From JAGDMJ01 sp963809695 (lineage in GTDB: Bacteria; Bacteroidota; Ignavibacteria; UBA10030; UBA6906): DNA of 64,000 nucleotides. The notes beneath the pieces were generated by a model. It made no database searches. It was not told where the DNA came from and worked only from the letters and a program-made list of their open reading frames with translations. A program made the position numbers and the translations under genes. The stretch lies in contig CAWEKI010000010.1 of the NCBI GenBank assembly GCA_963809695.1, forward strand, positions 646,148 to 710,147, in the 5' to 3' direction. This document shows, piece after piece, positions 63,780 through 64,000 of this stretch (the stretch's first letter is position 1; every line of letters begins with the position of its first letter).

Positions 63780-63875
63780 TAGAGAGGTCAAGCAAGAAGC
63801 AATAATCACCCCCAGCTCAAATCCTTCTATTGCGGGTAAACAATGAATAGTTGCGAAAGTTCCCCAGGTGGGACC
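63780..63875. repeat. Dispersed repeat, copy 2 (copy 1 at 12935-13045)
   Basis: Shares CTCAAATCCTTCTATTGCGG and GCGAAAGTTCCC with copy 1. It lies 145 bp beyond the IS remnant. Confidence 0.6.
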
Positions 63876-64000
63876 CTAATCCGCACTTCGGACGAAAAAT
63901 AATGTGCGAAGATCGCCCGATCCCCAAAGGTGCGGCTAGTTTTGTACTCCCCGCCATGGGTTTGGGCAACCGCGGGGCATAACTGATGCCTGGCAATCTT

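Overview
The window looks like part of a chromosome from an Ignavibacteria-like or related member of the Fibrobacterota-Chlorobi-Bacteroidota lineage. The main clue is the repeated C-terminal sorting signal of the QNYPNPFNPST type (type IX secretion, T9SS). It ends six intact proteins and one gene remnant. Hybrid and periplasmic-propeller two-component sensors, a GAF/sigma-54 regulator, a Ser/Thr kinase with TPRs and several outer-membrane beta-barrels fit the same lineage. This assignment is inferred from protein style, not from a marker gene. No rRNA, tRNA, CRISPR array or replication origin was seen.

Layout. 1-12.3 kb: a minus-strand, operon-like set of four large genes without signal peptides: a 1807-aa coiled-coil protein, a 582-aa unknown, a PhoD-type metallophosphatase carrying a phage-tail-like insert, and a DUF6603-type protein cut by the window edge. 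12.4-14.4 kb: small genes, terminators and paired hairpin repeats. 14.5-21.8 kb: a vanadium-haloperoxidase/PAP2-LamG-LamG-T9SS fusion, then a sigma-54 activator divergent from a Ser/Thr kinase. 22-23.2 kb: a T9SS-protein remnant cut by what looks like one integron-type gene cassette carrying a DinB-family gene. 23.7-34 kb: envelope genes (DUF481 barrel, lipoprotein, MltF, aquaporin Z, VWA-OmpA protein, small barrels), with remnants showing that an aqpZ plus surface-protein block was duplicated and each copy lost a different gene.

34.3-42.4 kb: two tandem-duplicated LamG/T9SS proteins downstream of a 1401-aa hybrid sensor (propeller, Y_Y_Y, His kinase, receiver, AraC). 42.4-48.5 kb: an isoprenylcysteine-methyltransferase-like protein, a VOC protein, a PPC/DUF296 protein, a DUF5060/DUF4038 glycoside hydrolase, a decayed IS3 transposase and multi-hairpin repeats. 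48.6-57.7 kb: three more T9SS-exported repeat proteins (WTxxN/BNR-like, YD-like, Kelch) downstream of a NarL regulator and a second propeller sensor. The sensor half and about 0.5 kb of upstream DNA of this locus duplicate those at 39.5-42.4 kb, but the kinase/output half is unrelated. 57.9-63.6 kb: a 1684-aa FG-GAP/phospholipase-C-like protein lying between two remnants of one IS3-family element, in visibly AT-richer DNA, so probably acquired.

Overall, the central part is a surface-and-sensing region: exported T9SS proteins sit next to propeller sensors that may respond to polymers or envelope state. The two ends (the 12-kb four-gene module and the 5-kb phospholipase) look like accessory cargo. 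The best candidates for something undescribed are the four-gene module, the IS-flanked giant phospholipase, and the in-frame palindromic insert found in two T9SS sorting domains.
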